Assembly: GCA_003389215.1 (NCBI GenBank)
Contig: QQVP01000110.1
Span: 21,694 to 85,693, forward strand
Source: Planctomycetota bacterium
GTDB taxonomy: Bacteria; Planctomycetota; Planctomycetia; Pirellulales; UBA7805
DNA: 64,000 nucleotides
Direction of reading: 5' to 3'
Shown here: one piece after another, positions 1 through 9,679 of the stretch
How the letters are laid out: every line of letters begins with the position of its first letter
How positions within the stretch are numbered: the first letter of the stretch is position 1
Program-made: the position numbers and the translations under genes
Notes under the pieces: generated by a model
What the model saw: the letters and a program-made list of their open reading frames with translations, nothing else
Databases searched by the model: none
Told to the model about the DNA's origin: nothing

Positions 1-537
1 CTCGGCCACGATCCTCAAGTTATTCGCGCGGAGCGAACTTCCCGTTTCGGTTACCTCGACGATCGCGTCGGCCAGATGAGGCGGCTTGACCTCGGTGGCT
101 CCCCAACTGAATTCGATGTTGGCCTCGACCCCGTGATCCGCGAAGAACCTTGAGGTCAGTCCGACGGCCTCGGTCGCGATCTTCTTCCCGGCCAGGTCCT
201 TCACGCTCTGCACCGGCGAGTCTTGCGGCACGCAGAGCACCCACCGCACGGGTCGCTTGGTGGCCTTGGAGAAAACCAATTCTTCCACTTCGCGGACATC
301 GGCGCCCGTTTCGACGATCCAGTCGTGCCCCGTCAGTCCGGCGTCGAGCGCTCCGTTCTCGACGTAGCGAGCCATCTCCTGGGCGCGGATCAACGTGCAC
401 TCGATTTCGTCGTCGTCGATCGTGGGAAAGTAGCTGCGCGAGCGAAAGACGATGTTGTATCCCGCGCGGCGAAAAAGCTCGCCGGTCGATTCCTGCAGAC
501 TTCCCGCGGGAATTCCAAGCTTGAGGGTATTTGCCAT
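1..537 (-). CDS. hisG: ATP phosphoribosyltransferase (partial, left edge)
   Basis: First step of histidine synthesis: joins ATP and PRPP to give phosphoribosyl-ATP in the cytoplasm. Residues 1-179 are visible. They begin [15 protein letters not shown] and include the family's [15 protein letters not shown] stretch and a later [14 protein letters not shown] stretch. The ATG at 535-537 fits the usual N-terminus of the family. The 3' end lies beyond the window. It sits 41 bases downstream of hisI on the same strand, so the two are probably cotranscribed. Identification is secure; whether it is the long or the short HisG form cannot be told from this part. Confidence 0.93.
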   Translation of the reverse strand, partial: MANTLKLGIPAGSLQESTGELFRRAGYNIVFRSRSYFPTIDDDEIECTLIRAQEMARYVENGALDAGLTGHDWIVETGADVREVEELVFSKATKRPVRWVLCVPQDSPVQSVKDLAGKKIATEAVGLTSRFFADHGVEANIEFSWGATEVKPPHLADAIVEVTETGSSLRANNLRIVAE

Positions 538-578
538 GCCAAGTGTGTCTCTCGGGAAGAGCCTGCGTGGCCGCCGGG

Positions 579-980
579 CTATTTCTTGTAGACTTCCGCC
601 GGGTCGAAGACTCGTTCGCCGACGACTTCGAGTCCCTGCGGGGTCACCCGACGAAAGAAACAGCTGCGATAGCCTTCGTGGCACGCGGCGTCGCCAACCT
701 GGGTGACTCGCAGCAAGATCGTGTCGCGATCGCAATCGAGATAGACACTCTCGACCTGCTGGACGTTCCCGCTTTCCTCGCCCTTGCGCCAGAGCTTCCC
801 GCGGCTGCGGCTGAAGTAGACCGCCCGGCCGGTGTCCAGCGTCTCCGCGTAGCTCTCGGCGTTCATATAGGCCATCATCAGCACGTCGCCGGTGGCGGCG
901 TCCTGGGCGATGGCGGGCAGGAGTCCGTCGCCCTTGCTGAAATCGGGCTCGGCGGGGGAATCTTCCACGGTCCGGATCAC
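579..980 (-). CDS. hisI: Phosphoribosyl-AMP cyclohydrolase
   Basis: Third step of histidine synthesis: opens the adenine ring of phosphoribosyl-AMP, a zinc- and magnesium-dependent cytoplasmic reaction. The 133-residue protein has the family core: [13 protein letters not shown] near residue 31, [16 protein letters not shown] near 58, [11 protein letters not shown] near 82, and Cys residues in ACHEGYRSC (about 98-106) that would bind metal. It is a stand-alone HisI; no HisE pyrophosphohydrolase domain is fused. It lies directly upstream of hisG. A 105-bp repeat starts 58 bases upstream of its ATG, so its promoter must lie in or next to that repeat. Confidence 0.95.
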   Translation of the reverse strand: MIRTVEDSPAEPDFSKGDGLLPAIAQDAATGDVLMMAYMNAESYAETLDTGRAVYFSRSRGKLWRKGEESGNVQQVESVYLDCDRDTILLRVTQVGDAACHEGYRSCFFRRVTPQGLEVVGERVFDPAEVYKK

Positions 981-1038
981 TCTCGAAAGTCCGTCGAGTG
1001 GGCAACGGGAGCCTACGGCTGCCGCCGCCGCGTCGAAT

Positions 1039-1143
1039 TATTGAGCTCTGCGCAGCCAATGAACCAGGCCGACCAGCGGGAGGCCGGCATTCCAGCTATC
1101 ACCGCCGCGGCGAAGGGCTCAGTAACAACGCAGCCATCAATAA
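1039..1143 (-). repeat. 105-bp dispersed hairpin repeat, copy A
   Basis: One of six copies in this window. Read on the minus strand it starts TTATTGATGGCTGCG and ends CTGCGCAGAGCTCAATA. Internal TGAGCCCT pairs with the terminal AGGGCTCA in other copies; in this copy the terminal arm reads AGAGCTCA, which breaks one pair. The length is exactly 105 bp as in all copies. It lies just upstream of hisI. No transposase is associated, so I treat it as a MITE/REP-like noncoding element. Confidence 0.9.
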
Positions 1144-1571
1144 GCCCTTCAGGATAGTTGGCAAGAATCGCGAAAACCAGGGTAGGCGACCCACAACGAC
1201 CGGGACGCAGCGCGGGTGAATAATCGGCAAAACCCTCTGAATGGCGAGTTTTCCGCAAACTTCTCGCCACCGCCCAACTACCTCGCGGTCGCCTGCGAGC
1301 GACGGCCAATCGGGTCGAGATCGCACCCGATGGCAAACGCACCCGTCGCGACCGGCCCGCCCCAACCGCCGGCGCGCGCCCGTCTCGCCTATTTCTCCGG
1401 AGAGCCGTCGCGACCCGACTTGGCGTTAGGAAGGCGACAACTCGTATTCCGGCAAGGCTGTTTCAGTTGCCCGGAGCGAGAATCCGATCCTCCTTTCGGC
1501 GTGCTGTCGAAGGGGCCCCCCTGGGGCGGCCGCCCTGTCCCTAGTCCTTCTGTCGCCAAAGGCACTGTGTC
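1144..1571. other. Intergenic, no gene recognised
   Basis: 428 bases between repeat copy A and the GT2-like gene. Open frames here are arginine/proline-rich and look like random GC-rich sequence. I see no RNA gene or clear promoter. Confidence 0.5.
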
Positions 1572-2243
1572 TTGAACGATTCACTTAGCATCCTGATCCC
1601 GATTCACAATGCCGAATCGACGTTGGCCGATTACGTGCATCGCCTGCTCGAAGTGGCCGCCGAACTCACTTCACGCTTCGACGTGCTGATTCTCGACGAC
1701 GGCTCGACCGACGGCACCGAAGACGTTGCCCGCGAGCTGTCGACGAACTACCTCCAGGTTGCCTACGTGCGGTTTCCGCAGCGACGGGGCCTCGTCAGTG
1801 CGTTGCGGGCCGGCGTGCCGATCACCCGCGGCGCGTACGTCGCGATTTGCGACACGGAAAAGCGACTGAGCTGCGACGCGCTGGCCAGACTGTGGGCCGG
1901 ACGCATGGCTGCCGGTGAGGTGACCACCGACGCCACAGACGTTCCCCGCTGGCTACGGCACCTGATGCGCTGGGGCCGCGCCCTCAAGGAAACTGACACC
2001 GCCCAGGACAGCTCCGGCAGCATCCGACTGATGCACCGCGATGACACGACAGCCCTGAATGCCCTCGATTCCAAACCGGAACGTCCTCACTTCGACCGGA
2101 TGCGCAAGCGACAGGCGGGGCCGCGACGGTCCCGGACCCACCACGGTGCCGACGTCGGCCGCGTGGACGCGACGAGCCCCACGGGTACTCCGAGTTGGGT
2201 TGGCCCGAGCGGCGCGACGCAGACGTTCGCGATCGACGACTAA
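1572..2243 (+). CDS. Short glycosyltransferase family 2-like protein
   Basis: The N-terminal half is a GT-A fold: LSILIPIHNAESTL at residues 5-18, a DVLILDDGSTDGTEDV motif near 38-53, and YVAICDTEK near 91-99 where the metal-binding DxD would be. From about residue 125 the sequence loses similarity and becomes charged and low-complexity. At 223 residues it is shorter than usual GT2 enzymes, so the catalytic end may be missing and activity is doubtful. The start is TTG at 1572, because the frame is closed just upstream (GTG TCT TGA). It could be a decayed GT2 or one of the small GT2-like proteins planctomycetes carry. Confidence 0.6.
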   Translation: MNDSLSILIPIHNAESTLADYVHRLLEVAAELTSRFDVLILDDGSTDGTEDVARELSTNYLQVAYVRFPQRRGLVSALRAGVPITRGAYVAICDTEKRLSCDALARLWAGRMAAGEVTTDATDVPRWLRHLMRWGRALKETDTAQDSSGSIRLMHRDDTTALNALDSKPERPHFDRMRKRQAGPRRSRTHHGADVGRVDATSPTGTPSWVGPSGATQTFAIDD

Positions 2244-2518
2244 GCAAGCCCAAGAGACGGGCGCAGCGTTCGGTTGCCCTGCGGCGGGCCAGAAGGTCGC
2301 TTTGCCGCAAGCTCTCGTCTTCACTTCGCCGAATCGTCCGCTCGCCACGTCTCTTTCCTTTCGCAGCTGGCCGCCCGCGCCGGCTCACTCCGCAGTCGTG
2401 CAGACGTTTGCCCACATGTGTCGCGGCGACTAAGATTCGGCAACGCGGACATTGATGTCGTTGCCAGGCAGATTGGGCTGTCAGCCAGCCAGATCGCGGA
2501 ACCATCGGGAGATTGCTT

Positions 2519-3562
2519 GTGGGTTGGCACGTTGCCGTGCTCGGAACCGGACGCTGGAGCGAAGTGCACCTGCGAGCGCTAACCGCCAGTCCGTACTGTG
2601 ACCGGGTCACCCTGGCGGGTCGCAATCGCGCAGCGGCGGCGGCACGCGCCGCGGAATTTCCCATCGTCCAGCACTGCGTCGACGACTTTTGCAGCGTCTA
2701 CGACGATCCGTCGATCGAACTGGTGCAGATCTGTCTTCCGCATCATCTGCATACCGAGGTGGCCTACGACGCTCTGCAGGCGGGCAAGCACGTCATTTGT
2801 GAGAAACCGGCCGCGATCGACATGGCGTCCTTCGATCGTGTCGTGGCCAAGGCGGAAGAGGTCGGGCGACGTTATCTCGTCGTCATGTGTCAACTCTACA
2901 ATCCGCTCGTTCTGCGGGCTCGCGAACTTGTCGACGAAGGAGCGTTGGGGCGGGTCTTCCTCTACGTGGAGACCGGCTTCAGCCAACACGCCGATTCCTA
3001 TCGCAATCCGGACGACTGGCGAACGCGCGTCGCGCTGGCCGGCGGCGGCGTGCTGATCGACGGCGGCTACCACATGGTTTACAAGCAGCTCTTCTTGCTG
3101 GGCGGAGTTGCCCGGCCGCGTTGGATCATGGCAGACGCTTCGCAGCTGAATGTCGACCCGCGCGGCAAACCCATCGAAGCGATTGGCGAGGACTACATTG
3201 CTTACACGATCGGCTTCGATGAGCCGCTGCGAGTCGTTTCCTCACATGCCTGGACGTTGGCGGCCGACGCCCACCCGGCGCGGCGGGGCTTCATCGCGGG
3301 AAGCGATGCCACGCTCGAACTACCCACCAATGTGACTGAACCGCTCATATTGCGCGCCGCGGACGGAACCGAGCGGATCGAGGACGTGCCGGGTCCGCGG
3401 AGCGGTGCCGACGCGACGCATGCATGTTTGCTTGACTATCTCGAAACGCTGGCCACAAACCGTGAATTACAAAACGCTTCCGTGGCGGCGGCGCGAAGCG
3501 CGCTCGCGGTAATTTTCGGTGTTTACAAGTCGTCATCCCTCCGGCAACGCATAACTCTTTAG
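2519..3562 (+). CDS. Gfo/Idh/MocA family NAD(P)-dependent oxidoreductase
   Basis: An oxidoreductase that usually acts on a hydroxyl of a sugar or inositol. The N-terminal Rossmann fold begins with HVAVLGTGRWSEVHL (GxGxxS type). Conserved LVQICLPHHLHTEVAYDAL and GKHVICEKPAAID follow; EKP holds the catalytic lysine. The C-terminal part carries GGGVLIDGGYHMV. I place the start at GTG 2519, which has GGGAG at 2507-2511 seven bases upstream; the TTG at 2513 would leave no ribosome-binding spacing. This gives 347 residues, normal for the family. The substrate cannot be read from sequence; the neighbouring GT2-like gene suggests sugar metabolism only weakly. Confidence 0.9.
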   Translation: MGWHVAVLGTGRWSEVHLRALTASPYCDRVTLAGRNRAAAAARAAEFPIVQHCVDDFCSVYDDPSIELVQICLPHHLHTEVAYDALQAGKHVICEKPAAIDMASFDRVVAKAEEVGRRYLVVMCQLYNPLVLRARELVDEGALGRVFLYVETGFSQHADSYRNPDDWRTRVALAGGGVLIDGGYHMVYKQLFLLGGVARPRWIMADASQLNVDPRGKPIEAIGEDYIAYTIGFDEPLRVVSSHAWTLAADAHPARRGFIAGSDATLELPTNVTEPLILRAADGTERIEDVPGPRSGADATHACLLDYLETLATNRELQNASVAAARSALAVIFGVYKSSSLRQRITL

Positions 3563-4204
3563 AGTGGTTATCCGGCGACGACGCTTCGGTGTCGGCCGAT
3601 TCATTAGCCCTCAAAACGATCTTCGCTTTGACCTTCGCGTCGTCGTGGCAGACAGCGTGTGCGCAGTCTTTCTCGCATCTCGGGAAGACGTCCCTCTCTC
3701 GAAACATTTCGGCTACCCTTGCCTGAAGCATGCGGTTGGGATACCATTTGCGCATGAAGACTACGTCGTAGCACATCTTCTTCGAGAGTCTTCAGCGAAT
3801 CACATCTTCGGCACAACGAAACAGCGCGAAACAGCCACCACAACGGTCTAGGTCGGTGGCAGGGAATCTCGGGTAGTGCTGAAGAAATCAGGGAACGACA
3901 AGACCGGTGTGTGTCTGCGCACTAAGGCGTCTATGCGGACGCAAGCGAGGCCAGCGCAGCGCCCCGGAGGCCGTCGTAACGGCGTTCTGGACCCGGAACG
4001 GAAACGCGTGGCGTTACTTTCGAGGAAGGTTCAAGTCGTTTGAACCCGAGAGTTCCGCACGTGGTGTGCTGCTGGCACACGAGGCGCAAATTCGGCAAGC
4101 CGAAGGGATTCGATAGGCGCGGGGTAACACGCCCCGCGTGAATTGCGTCGTCTGACATTTCCGTTTTTCTCCCTAGGAAGTCCGAATTTCGGACGGAGAG
4201 GACC
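3563..4204. other. Intergenic region of lower GC, no confident gene
   Basis: 642 bases. The first 290 are visibly less GC-rich than the surroundings and carry overlapping open frames on both strands (3564-3851 plus; 3345-3776 minus), neither with a recognisable family or ribosome-binding site. I cannot decide whether this is decayed coding sequence. The end holds the GGAGAGGA ribosome-binding site of the next gene. Confidence 0.4.
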
Positions 4205-4747
4205 ATGATGAGTTCTGCTCCTTACAACGCGTATCCAGGGACGCCGCGCGGTCAAACCGTCAAAACCACCAGCGGGCTGGGAAGCTCTGCCCGCCCGCTT
4301 CACCGGATCTCGACGGTAAGACGTCGGCAAGGCGTTTCCTTGCGTACCGTTGCCCGACACTGGAACGTTGAAGTGGCAAAAGTGCGTGAGCAACAGGACG
4401 AGAACTACGACCTGACGCTCAGTGAGCTCTTTCGATGGCAAGAGTTGTTGAATGTGCCCGTTGCCGAGTTGTTGGTCGATTGCGATGTTCCGCTGTCGAC
4501 ACCCGTCATGAAGCGGGCTCAACTCGTCAAGCTCATGAAGACCGCCGTCACCATCAAAGAGAACACCCGCGAGCGTTCGACGCAGCGTATGGTCCGCATG
4601 CTCATTGAACAACTTGTCGAGCTGATGCCGGAACTGGCCGAGGTCGGTCCCTGGCACGGCAACGGCAGCCGACGCAGCACGGCCGAGTTTGGCCAGGCCG
4701 CCCGTCGGCAACTCTCCGAGGACATGTTCGCAAGCGACATCGATTAA
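4205..4747 (+). CDS. XRE-like helix-turn-helix regulator
   Basis: 180 residues. Residues about 35-95 form an XRE/Cro-like helix-turn-helix: HRISTVRRRQGVSLRTVARH, then VAKVREQQDENYDLTLSELFRWQE. The rest is helical (VKLMKTAVTIKENTRERST, VRMLIEQLVELMPELAEV), probably for dimerisation, with a disordered tail. It has a GGAGAGGA ribosome-binding site directly before ATG 4205; a second ATG at 4208 is also possible. It stands alone in a long intergenic context, so its targets are unknown. Confidence 0.7.
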   Translation: MMSSAPYNAYPGTPRGQTVKTTSGLGSSARPLHRISTVRRRQGVSLRTVARHWNVEVAKVREQQDENYDLTLSELFRWQELLNVPVAELLVDCDVPLSTPVMKRAQLVKLMKTAVTIKENTRERSTQRMVRMLIEQLVELMPELAEVGPWHGNGSRRSTAEFGQAARRQLSEDMFASDID

Positions 4748-5084
4748 CCCATCCATCCGGAGAAACTTGTTGCAGGCGGCAACACCCGACTTTTTGCCCG
4801 TGGCGGGGTCCTTTCACACTTCTCATCTTTTTTTGCGAGCCACAGGCAAACGACATTCGTCACTTTTCAACAAATCCAAACTCGACATTCACGAACCACG
4901 CGAGCGTTCACGGTGCCATCACCGCGCTGTGTGCCTGCCAGGTCGGTCGTCTTGGTGCGTCGCCACCGCGGGCGCGCAGGTTGTGTTGCCAAGTATTCAC
5001 GCGTTGATCCGCCGCCGAATTGCGGTGCCTGATCACCTGCGGGAAGGCGCTGTGCCACCATCCCGACACCGGCGGCCTTCCGCC
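4748..5084. other. Intergenic between XRE regulator and pheT
   Basis: 337 bases between convergent genes. A small GGCGG-cctt-CCGCC hairpin (5071-5084) abuts the pheT stop, but no T-run follows it on the minus strand, so I do not call it a terminator. Confidence 0.45.
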
Positions 5085-7112
5085 TTACGATCGTAGCACG
5101 GCACCGTGACGCTCGTGACAGGCTCGCTCCACCGCATCGCGAAGTCGATCGGCCTCTTCGCTGGTCAGCGTGCCATCGTCGCGGCGCAGGCTCAGCTTGA
5201 AGACCAGACTCTTCTTGTCGGCACCCAGTCGCTCGCGGTCGCGATAGGTCTCGATGTACTCAACCGTTTCGAGCAAGTCGCCGGCCGTCTCGTTCACGGT
5301 CCCCAGCAGATCCGCCCAGCGAACGTCCTGGGCGACCTCGAAATTGATATCGCGAGTGACGGCCGGATAGGCCGACAGCGGCCGATAGCGAGCCACGTCG
5401 CGTGCCTGCGCGAAGAGGGGCCGCAGCATCAGTTCGGCGACACTCGCGGGGCGACGCAGATCGAAGTGCCGCTTTGCGAACGAGGCGTCAACTTCTCCGA
5501 GGTAACCGCAGACTTCGGTGCCGATCACCAGCTCGGCGCTGCGCGACGAGAGCAGCGGCAACCTTCCGCCTGGGACGTCCTTAGAGATGAGAAACTTCGC
5601 CTCGGGGGCGATTTCCGCGAGAATCGCTTCCAGAACGCCCTTGAGCTGGAAGTAGTCGCCGCCGCTGGTCAGCGCCAACATCCGCTCCTCGACCGGCAGC
5701 TGGCTCCGCTGCGGCAGATAGATGTTGGCCAGCTCGAACAGCTCGATGGGGTCGTTGCCGAGAGTCTCGTTCAGGCGCCGTGCCGTTAGCAAACTCGGCA
5801 CCAGCGACCGCCGCAGTCGGGTCGCCCCGCGCAACAGCGGCGTCGAGGTCCGCAGAGGAGCCGCGTCGGTCCAGGGACTGAAGGCTTCGGACGTCGCCTC
5901 GTCGACCACGCTGGTCGTCATCGCCTCGTCGAAGCCGGCGCCCAACAACACCGAGTGGACCTTCTCGACCAGGCGGTCCTGTTCCGTCTTGTGCGAGGGC
6001 ACCATCGGCACTCGCGAATCCTCCGGAATCTCCCCGTATCCGTAGATGCGAGCAACCTCTTCGACCAGATCGATCTCGCGGGTCAGGTCACTCCGCCAGC
6101 TCGGCGGCACGACCGTGAGCGAATCGTCGTCGCTGGACTTCAATTCGGTGCCCAGCGCCGTCAGGATGCGCCGCACCTCGTCTGGCGGAACGGGAATACC
6201 CATGATGCGTTCCACCTGACCCAAGCGCAGCGTCACCGGTTCGCGCGGTACGGGAGCTGTTCCGGCGTCGATCATTCCGCTCGCCAATTCGCCGCCGGCG
6301 ACTTCGAGAATCAGCTCGCAACAACGACGACTCGCCCATTCGACGCTTTCCGGGTCGGGGCCGCGCTCGAATCGAAAACTCGAGTCGCTATGCAGATTGA
6401 GCTTTCTGGCAGTGGCGCGAATCGATACGGCGGCGAAGGCGGCACTCTCGATCAGCACGTCGCGCGTCGACTCCGTAACCTCCGTCTCCGCTCCGCCCAT
6501 GACCCCGCCAATCGCCACGGCTCGCGTCGCGTCGGCGATGACGCAGACGTCCGGGTCGAGTTCGTACTCTTTGTGATTGATCGCCTCGAAGCGCTCGCCA
6601 CGGGCGGCACGTCGCACCACGATGCGGCTCTCGGCCAGCTTCGCGAGGTCAAAGGCGTGGAGCGGCTGGCCACACTCCATGAGCACATAGTTGGTCACGT
6701 CGACAACGTTGTTGATCGACGCAATGCCTAAGGTTCGTAGACGAGCCACGAGCCAATCGGGACTCGGCCCGACCTTGACGCGACGAATCACGCGTGCCGT
6801 GTAGCGAGGGCAAAGGTCCGCGCACTCAATCTTCACCTGCGCCAGTTCGGCAACCGGCGTCGAGCTCTGCTGAACTTCAGCCGCGGGAACCTTCAACGGC
6901 GTGTCGAAGAGAACCGCCACCTCACGAGCCACGCCGAGGTGCCCCAGGCAGTCGGGACGATTGCTGGTGACTTCCAGGTCGATCGCCGCGTCCCCTTCGA
7001 CGACTTCCGTGCCCTCGTGATTCAGGCCGGCCATCATCAGCCGCCGCTCCAGCTCGGTGCGCGGCATCTCCAGGGCGACATACTCTTTCAGCCAATCCCA
7101 GCTAACGATCAT
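5085..7112 (-). CDS. pheT: Phenylalanyl-tRNA synthetase beta subunit, short form lacking the EMAP domain
   Basis: With PheS forms the alpha2-beta2 enzyme that charges tRNA-Phe. Starts MIVSWDWLKEYVAL and goes almost directly from MAGLNHEGTEVVEG (about 27-40) to the B1 core DLEVTSNRPDCLGHLG (about 45-60). The roughly 110-residue EMAP/OB tRNA-binding domain that sits there in the Escherichia coli protein is missing, which explains 675 rather than about 795 residues. The B3/B4 editing region (NNVVDVTNYVLMECGQPLHAFD), the B5 domain (VTLRLGQVERIMGIPVP) and a C-terminal anticodon-like domain (SAYPAVTRDINFEV) are present. Follows pheS after 68 bases. Confidence 0.97.
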   Translation of the reverse strand: MIVSWDWLKEYVALEMPRTELERRLMMAGLNHEGTEVVEGDAAIDLEVTSNRPDCLGHLGVAREVAVLFDTPLKVPAAEVQQSSTPVAELAQVKIECADLCPRYTARVIRRVKVGPSPDWLVARLRTLGIASINNVVDVTNYVLMECGQPLHAFDLAKLAESRIVVRRAARGERFEAINHKEYELDPDVCVIADATRAVAIGGVMGGAETEVTESTRDVLIESAAFAAVSIRATARKLNLHSDSSFRFERGPDPESVEWASRRCCELILEVAGGELASGMIDAGTAPVPREPVTLRLGQVERIMGIPVPPDEVRRILTALGTELKSSDDDSLTVVPPSWRSDLTREIDLVEEVARIYGYGEIPEDSRVPMVPSHKTEQDRLVEKVHSVLLGAGFDEAMTTSVVDEATSEAFSPWTDAAPLRTSTPLLRGATRLRRSLVPSLLTARRLNETLGNDPIELFELANIYLPQRSQLPVEERMLALTSGGDYFQLKGVLEAILAEIAPEAKFLISKDVPGGRLPLLSSRSAELVIGTEVCGYLGEVDASFAKRHFDLRRPASVAELMLRPLFAQARDVARYRPLSAYPAVTRDINFEVAQDVRWADLLGTVNETAGDLLETVEYIETYRDRERLGADKKSLVFKLSLRRDDGTLTSEEADRLRDAVERACHERHGAVLRS

Positions 7113-7180
7113 GTTCGAAGGGGCTCAAAATCCTTGGATATCGGGCAGGAGCAGCGACGTCGCGACACGCCCTCGGTCGC

Positions 7181-8251
7181 TCAAAACTGATGGAGAAATC
7201 GAATGTCGTTCTTGTAGAACTCGCGAATGTCGTTGATGCGATGACGCCGGGCACAGAGTCGCTCGACCCCCAGGCCAAACGCAAAGCCGGTGAATTCTTC
7301 AGGATCGTAGCCGACCGAGCGCAACACGTGCGGATCGACCATGCCGGCGCCGCCAAACTCGATCCACTCTCCGTCGGCGTCGTGGCGACTCATGTCGACT
7401 TCGACGCTCGGCTCGGTGAAGGGAAAGAAGCTGGGACGAAACCGCACGTGGACGTCCTCACCCAGGTAACTGCGGGCGAACAATCGCAGGACGCTCTTCA
7501 GGTCGGCCATCGACACGTCGCGATCGACCATCAGGCCTTCGACCTGGTGGAACATCGGGTAATGCGTCGGATCGGCGGTATCGGGCCGATAGACACGACC
7601 GAGCGAGATGATCCTCACCGGCGGCTGCGTCTGCTCCATGACACGTATCTGTACCGTGCTGGTCTGGCTGCGCAACAGCAACGGCGATTCGTGCTCGACG
7701 GCAGCGCCATTTGCCTCGGCCGTGGCCAGATAGAAGTTCTCGAGCGGATCGCGAGCGGGGTGCGACTCGGAGATGTTCAGGGCCTCGAAGTTGTGCCACT
7801 CGTCCTCGATCTCCGGACCTTCGGCCACGCTGAACCCCAGGCGGCCCATGATGTCCTTGAGGTCGGCAATCGTCTGCGTGATCGGATGGAGTCGCCCGCG
7901 TACGAGGCGACTGCCAGGTTCCGTGGGATCGAAGGCGCCATCGTCGGCGGACGCGGCCTCGCCGGCCAGCCCCGACTTCGCCTCTTCGAAGGCCGCCTCG
8001 ACCGCGACCTTGGTCTCGTTGAATTGCTTGCCGGCGGCCGGTTTGTCGGCCTTGTCGACGCTGCCCAGACCCTTCTGAGCCACCTTCAAGCGACCGTTCT
8101 TGGCGCCCAGATACTCGATGCGGGCCGCCTCGAGTTGTTCGGCCGTGTGGGCTTCGGCAAAGGCGCAGCGAGCCTGCTGGACGAGATCGTCGAGCTGCGT
8201 CAGATAGTCGTTCAGTGCCACGACCAGCGTACCGAAGAAAGAACTGCTCAA
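7181..8251 (-). CDS. pheS: Phenylalanyl-tRNA synthetase alpha subunit
   Basis: Catalytic subunit charging tRNA-Phe. An N-terminal coiled coil (residues about 15-110) precedes the class II core: [19 protein letters not shown], the motif 2 region [38 protein letters not shown], and motif 3 [11 protein letters not shown] near residue 325. Length 356 matches the family. The start shown is TTG 8251, preceded by GGCGGAACGG; GTG 8221 would also give a normal N-terminus, so the start is not settled. It lies between rplT and pheT in the conserved translation operon. Confidence 0.96.
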   Translation of the reverse strand: MSSSFFGTLVVALNDYLTQLDDLVQQARCAFAEAHTAEQLEAARIEYLGAKNGRLKVAQKGLGSVDKADKPAAGKQFNETKVAVEAAFEEAKSGLAGEAASADDGAFDPTEPGSRLVRGRLHPITQTIADLKDIMGRLGFSVAEGPEIEDEWHNFEALNISESHPARDPLENFYLATAEANGAAVEHESPLLLRSQTSTVQIRVMEQTQPPVRIISLGRVYRPDTADPTHYPMFHQVEGLMVDRDVSMADLKSVLRLFARSYLGEDVHVRFRPSFFPFTEPSVEVDMSRHDADGEWIEFGGAGMVDPHVLRSVGYDPEEFTGFAFGLGVERLCARRHRINDIREFYKNDIRFLHQF

Positions 8252-8319
8252 ACCGTTCCGCCGGTTCGAACGCCAAATGCGGAACCCGTGTCGCGATTTG
8301 GCCCCGCGCCAGGCCAGAC

Positions 8320-8682
8320 TTACGCGGCGGTGCCCAGCGCCTCGCGGACCTGTTCGACGACCGCGTCAAACGCTCCCGGGTCGCTTACGGCCAGCTCGGC
8401 CAGCATCTTGCGGTCCAATTCGATCTCGGCCTTGTTCAAGCCGTGAATGAATTCGCTGTATCGCAAACCGCGCTCACGACAGGCCGCGTTGATTCGAATA
8501 ATCCACAGCTTGCGGAACTCCCGCTTACGGACGCGTCGATCGCGATAAGCAAAAGCGCCGGCGCGGACGAGCGTCTCTTTCGCCGTACGCAGCAATTTTC
8601 GACGACCGCCACGGTAACCCTTCACCTTCTTGAAGAGTCGACGTTTCGCCTTGTTGCGGGCTGCGCCCTTGATTGTTCTCAT
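8320..8682 (-). CDS. rplT: 50S ribosomal protein L20
   Basis: Binds 23S rRNA early in 50S assembly. Full-length 120 residues, starting [20 protein letters not shown] with the family's basic N-terminal helix and [20 protein letters not shown]. In well-studied bacteria L20 also represses its own operon by binding the leader upstream of rpmI or infC; the roomy leader upstream of rpmI here (8973-9169) would allow that, but I could not identify the fold. Lies 86 bases downstream of rpmI and 68 upstream of pheS. Confidence 0.97.
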   Translation of the reverse strand: MRTIKGAARNKAKRRLFKKVKGYRGGRRKLLRTAKETLVRAGAFAYRDRRVRKREFRKLWIIRINAACRERGLRYSEFIHGLNKAEIELDRKMLAELAVSDPGAFDAVVEQVREALGTAA

Positions 8683-8768
8683 CGTCTCGTGCCGATTCTC
8701 AAGTCGTCTCGTTGCGTCCGCCTGCGGCCATCTGGCGGCGACGCCCCGCTGTGTTCGTAACTGCTGCT

Positions 8769-8972
8769 CTAGTAACTATTGTCGCCCAAGGCCTGGCGGA
8801 TGCGCTTGGCATCGACTTCCGCGACCACGGTCGTGCCACGAAGATTCCGCTTGCGCTTCTGATCCATGCGCGCGGCCAGGTGGCTCGTGCCACTTTGGCG
8901 ATGCTTCGCCTTGCCGGTGCCGGTCAGACGAAATCGCTTTTTGGTGCCTTTGTGAGTCTTCTGCTTGGGCAT
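8769..8972 (-). CDS. rpmI: 50S ribosomal protein L35
   Basis: Small 50S protein of 67 residues. Begins [20 protein letters not shown], the universal L35 N-terminus, followed by [17 protein letters not shown] longer frame extends upstream to 9035, but the family start fixes ATG 8972. It is the second translation gene after infC, and a predicted promoter lies about 80 bases upstream. Confidence 0.96.
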   Translation of the reverse strand: MPKQKTHKGTKKRFRLTGTGKAKHRQSGTSHLAARMDQKRKRNLRGTTVVAEVDAKRIRQALGDNSY

Positions 8973-9050
8973 CGCTCTTCCACTCCCCGCCGGACCGAAG
9001 TCGAACCAGACCGGTCCGCGAGCTGCAATTCGCAAATCGATAAGTTCGCT

Positions 9051-9079
9051 AGTATAAAGTGCTTGCTCGCCCGCAGGAA
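9051..9079 (-). promoter_or_regulatory. Predicted sigma-70 promoter for rpmI-rplT(-pheST)
   Basis: Minus strand: -35 TTCCTG (9074-9079), a spacer of exactly 17, -10 TATACT (9051-9056). The transcript would start near 9044, giving a leader of about 70 bases before rpmI. Inferred from consensus only. It would let ribosomal proteins be made separately from infC. Confidence 0.4.
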
Positions 9080-9169
9080 GGGGGCTTTTGCACCATTCAC
9101 GGTTGCCACCGACAGCCCGCGGCAGCCGGAAATGCCACGCTTCGCCACCAGCGTCGCCCGCGTTTCGAG

Positions 9170-9679
9170 CTACTTCGGTGCCAGAATACAGATGATTCGG
9201 CGACCCTGACGGGAAGGTCCCGATTCGACTTTGGCAATGTCGTCGAGTGCCTCGATGATGCCCTGCAGCACCTTTTCGCCCTCCTCGACGTGGGCCAGCT
9301 CTCGCCCGCGGAAGATCACCGACACGGTGACCTTATCCTTGTGGCCGAGAAACTCACGGGCATGATTGACCTTGAAGTCGATGTCATGCTGCCCCGTCTT
9401 CGGACGCACGCGAATTTCTTTCGTGCGACCGTGATGCGCGGCGGCCTTGTTGCGGTGCTGTCGTTTCTTTTGCTCGTACTTGTACTTGCCGAAATCCATG
9501 ATTCGGCAAACAGGCGGCCGCTCGTTGGGCGCCACCTCGACGAGATCCAGCCCCGACTCCCGCGCCGTCGCCAACGCGTCCTCGGTGCTCAAGATGCCTA
9601 GTTGCTCTCCTTCAGCAGAAACGACCCGCACCGGGGTAATTCGTATCTGCTCGTTAATCCGTTGCTGTTGCCGTTCGAT
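9170..9679 (-). CDS. infC: Translation initiation factor IF-3 with AUC start
   Basis: IF-3 binds the 30S subunit, keeps it apart from 50S and proofreads start codons. The visible body is [20 protein letters not shown], then [17 protein letters not shown] and [16 protein letters not shown]. The family N-terminus ([10 protein letters not shown]) continues upstream of the first GTG, and that frame has no ATG, GTG or TTG before its TGA. The only start with a ribosome-binding site is ATC at 9677-9679, with AGAAGGA at 9688-9694, 8 bases away. This gives 169 residues, normal for IF-3. A non-AUG start is the known device by which IF-3 limits its own translation (AUU in E. coli; AUC in Myxococcus xanthus). 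An ATT at 9658 is the weaker alternative. Confidence 0.93.
   Translation of the reverse strand: MERQQQRINEQIRITPVRVVSAEGEQLGILSTEDALATARESGLDLVEVAPNERPPVCRIMDFGKYKYEQKKRQHRNKAAAHHGRTKEIRVRPKTGQHDIDFKVNHAREFLGHKDKVTVSVIFRGRELAHVEEGEKVLQGIIEALDDIAKVESGPSRQGRRIICILAPK

Noticed and set aside
3345..3776. Minus-strand frame MCYDVVFMRKWYPNRM overlapping the oxidoreductase end
   Set aside because: No ribosome-binding site or family, and it overlaps a secure gene on the other strand.
5071..5084. Terminator after pheT
   Set aside because: Five-bp stem and no T-run on the minus strand.
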